Of a stretch of 64,000 nucleotides of DNA, positions 62,156 to 64,000 are shown in pieces; the first letter of the stretch is position 1, and every line of letters starts with the position of its first letter. The stretch is taken from positions 1,456,921-1,520,920 of the forward strand of contig NZ_LSKU01000001.1 in the NCBI RefSeq assembly GCF_001561915.1, in the 5' to 3' direction. This DNA is from Tepidibacillus decaturensis. GTDB lineage: Bacteria > Bacillota > Bacilli > Tepidibacillales > Tepidibacillaceae. Below the pieces are notes generated by a model, which was given only the letters and a program-made list of their open reading frames with translations, was not told where the DNA came from and did not search any database. A program made the position numbers and the translations under genes.

Positions 62156-62686
62156 TTACTCTTCAGAATGAATAGGCAAGATTTGATTTAAAATCGTTAA
62201 ACTCGCTTCTACCAAGTTAGCATATGGACTATCTACCTCTAACAGCTCATCTCTTAGCTTTTCAATGGCTGGTTGAAAGGGAGGTAGTAGTTTTGCAATG
62301 TCCTTCTGATCCGCAATTGCAATAAATTCAAGGAAAAGTGGAAGGTAATCAGGCAATTCTTCCGTTTCCATGACAAGGCCTGCCTGTTCGTAAAATTGCT
62401 TTAATTCCACTAGAACAACTCCACGTTCTCTTTCCTCTTTCAGTTTCGAATAGGACAAATAAAGATTTGTCTTTTCATTGAAATCGAAGGTTTGAACATA
62501 AAGATTCCTTAATTCATCAGAATCTGTTTCTTTTAAAAAGGTTAAAAAGCTTTTTAATTGCTGATAAACTTTAGGGTTAAATTCTGAGACTTCAGCTATT
62601 TCACTTTCTAAGTCAGTTTCAAACCATTCTTGATCAGGATATTGTAATAGAATAGAGATGAGATGCAGCAATTCCCTATTTCCCAT
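62156..62686 (-). CDS. narJ: Nitrate reductase assembly chaperone NarJ
   Basis: 176 residues, helical TorD-like fold: LLHLISILLQYPDQEWFET, YVQTFDFNEKTNLYLSYSK (YVxTFDFxxKxxLYLTY motif) and EELPDYLPLFLEFIAIADQKD (LPDYLPxxLEF). It binds apo-NarG for Mo-cofactor insertion and assembly, and is not part of the mature enzyme. ATG overlaps the narH end by 11 nt. Confidence 0.95.
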   Translation of the reverse strand: MGNRELLHLISILLQYPDQEWFETDLESEIAEVSEFNPKVYQQLKSFLTFLKETDSDELRNLYVQTFDFNEKTNLYLSYSKLKEERERGVVLVELKQFYEQAGLVMETEELPDYLPLFLEFIAIADQKDIAKLLPPFQPAIEKLRDELLEVDSPYANLVEASLTILNQILPIHSEE

Positions 62687-64000
62687 TTTTACCTCCTGTC
62701 ATTAAGAAAAAGCTATGATTGTCTCCATAATAATCCCCAGTCATACAAGTATTGCAATCCCCACCATTAAAATCGAAGCCAGTTGTCCCTTGTTCAGAAT
62801 AGAGATGCATAAATTCTTCTTTGTGAGCGGTTGGAATCACAAAACGGTCTTCATACTTGGCGATGGCAAGTAAACGATACATTTCTTCGATCATGGTTTC
62901 ATTTAAGCCCAACCCTTGTAGAATCGTTTCGTCATATTCTTTTCCAAGATTTTTAGCTCTCATGAATTGTCTCATTGCTGCCATTCGCTTTAAAACTGTG
63001 GTGATTACTTTTTCATCTCCAGCAGATAGCAAATTCGCAAGGTATTGAACAGGAATACGCATTTCGTCAATGGCTGGGAAAATATCGACTGGATCTAACT
63101 CAGATCCTTTTCCTTCAATTCGATTCATAATTGGACTTAATGGCGGAACATACCATACCATTGGCAATGTACGATATTCTGGATGTAAAGGTAGAGCAAT
63201 CCCATATTCAATCGCTAACTTATAAATCGGTGACTTGCGTGCTGCCTCTAACCAATCCTCAGAAATGCCATCACGTTTGGCTTGAGCAATTACTTCTGGA
63301 TCATTTGGATCCAAGAATAAGCTTAAATGAGATTGATATAATTCCTTCTCATCTGCAACGGATGCAGCCTCTTCTACTCGATCCGCATCATACAATAACA
63401 CGCCTATATAGCGAATTCTTCCGGTACAGGTTTCACTACATACAGTAGGCAAGCCAGCTTCAATTCTTGGGAAACAGAATGTACATTTCTCTGCTTTTTG
63501 GGTTTGCCAGTTAAAATACACTTTTTTATAGGGACAGCCTGTCATACAGAAGCGCCAGCCGCGGCATGCCTCTTGATCCACTAAGACGATTCCATCCTCA
63601 TCGCGTTTATACATTGCTCCTGACGGACAGGAAGCAACACAAGAAGGATTTAAACAATGTTCGCAAATTCTTGGTAGATGCATCATAAAGGCTTGCTCAA
63701 ACTCAAAACGAACATCTTCTTCAATTCCTTTTAAGTTGGGGTCTCGCTTCCCTGTTTCATGCGTACCTGCCAAATCATCCTCCCAGTTAGGCCCCCATTT
63801 TAATTCCATATATTCGCCGGTAATCTGTGACTTTGGCCGTGCAACAGGTTGGACTTCTTTATGCGGACTGTTGGTTAACTTCTCATAGTCATAGGTCCAA
63901 GGTTCATAATATTCATCGATTGTCGGTAAATCAGGGTTATGGAAAATATTCGCGAGCTTACTTACACGATTTCCTGCTCTTAATTCCAATTTCCCATTCT
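62676..64000 (-). CDS. narH: Respiratory nitrate reductase beta subunit NarH, 5' end outside window
   Basis: C-terminal 441 residues of about 500. Visible cluster ligands: ICEHCLNPSCVASCPSGAMYKRDEDGIVLVDQEACRGWRFCMTGCPYKKVYFNWQ region with the Trp of CRGWRFC that marks the [3Fe-4S] site, and CTFCFPRIEAGLPTVCSETCTGR. The upstream sequence LELRAGNRVSKLANIFHNPDLP matches NarH and the frame stays open to base 64000, so the annotated start at an internal TTG is not real. narG would lie to the right. Confidence 0.95.
   Translation of the reverse strand, partial: NGKLELRAGNRVSKLANIFHNPDLPTIDEYYEPWTYDYEKLTNSPHKEVQPVARPKSQITGEYMELKWGPNWEDDLAGTHETGKRDPNLKGIEEDVRFEFEQAFMMHLPRICEHCLNPSCVASCPSGAMYKRDEDGIVLVDQEACRGWRFCMTGCPYKKVYFNWQTQKAEKCTFCFPRIEAGLPTVCSETCTGRIRYIGVLLYDADRVEEAASVADEKELYQSHLSLFLDPNDPEVIAQAKRDGISEDWLEAARKSPIYKLAIEYGIALPLHPEYRTLPMVWYVPPLSPIMNRIEGKGSELDPVDIFPAIDEMRIPVQYLANLLSAGDEKVITTVLKRMAAMRQFMRAKNLGKEYDETILQGLGLNETMIEEMYRLLAIAKYEDRFVIPTAHKEEFMHLYSEQGTTGFDFNGGDCNTCMTGDYYGDNHSFFLMTGGKNGK

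Noticed and set aside
63131-63448. Plus-strand ORF inside narH
   Set aside because: Antisense shadow of a strongly conserved iron-sulfur subunit.

Overview
The window reads as chromosome of a low-GC, spore-forming, facultatively anaerobic member of the Bacillales. The evidence is AT-rich intergenic DNA, AGGAGG-type ribosome sites, frequent GTG and TTG starts, a Spo0E-like phosphatase, YjcG/YjcF, a YutG-type PgpA, LexA/DinR boxes and narGHJI. A thermotolerant nitrate- and tungsten-using Bacillaceae such as Vulcanibacillus or Tepidibacillus would fit, but the genus is a guess.

Layout. 1-5.2 kb: a truncated SOS-type Y-family polymerase with LexA operators, a His-rich DUF1292 protein, a KamA-like radical-SAM homologue lacking one cluster cysteine, an M23 peptidase and a secreted stalk-domain protein. 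5.4-7.4 kb: torD, a multi-[4Fe-4S] protein and tatA, the accessory genes of a Tat-exported oxidoreductase without its catalytic subunit. 7.6-14 kb: housekeeping enzymes, a Spo0E-like protein, a conserved membrane-anchored protein and small ORFs. 14.0-14.6 kb: five tRNA genes (fMet, Asp, CAU, Leu, Val in transcription order). 14.8-21.4 kb: RNA phosphoesterases, PgpA, a PHP phosphoesterase, a MATE pump and a PilZ protein. 21.4-33.7 kb: a molybdenum/tungsten cofactor island with moaB, moaC (frameshifted), moaA, tungstate transporter tupCBA, two moeA paralogues, a MoaD-like protein, a second small protein ending in Gly-Gly, a tungsten aldehyde:ferredoxin oxidoreductase, a MoaD-MoaE fusion and moeB. 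33.8-40.8 kb: old yellow enzyme, peroxiredoxin, NhaC antiporter, NAD kinase, a decayed MFS pump with its promoter still intact, and a GAF sensor. 41-46.7 kb: oppDFABC. 46.9-55.7 kb: a signalling region with three response regulators (one HD-GYP, one HDOD), two PAS histidine kinases and two c-di-GMP-I riboswitches. 55.8-59.4 kb: a zinc-ribbon/class III cyclase/AAA/TPR protein. 59.5-64 kb: a Cache chemoreceptor and narI, narJ and partial narH.

How it fits together. Cofactor synthesis plus tungstate uptake can supply the aldehyde oxidoreductase beside them, and the same pyranopterin pathway (with functions not seen here, such as MobA) would feed the nitrate reductase at the right edge. The signalling block looks like a c-di-GMP feedback circuit: a riboswitch-terminator precedes an operon that encodes an HD-GYP phosphodiesterase, and a second riboswitch-terminator precedes a small secreted protein.

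A cross-cutting oddity: four genes (a small membrane protein, moaC, a PAS kinase and the cyclase) each have a frame break at a run of six or seven A/T, and in all four adding one base restores the expected reading frame. Systematic homopolymer under-calling is the simplest explanation; slippage-based expression or phase variation is the interesting alternative. The MFS gene, by contrast, has genuine internal deletions.
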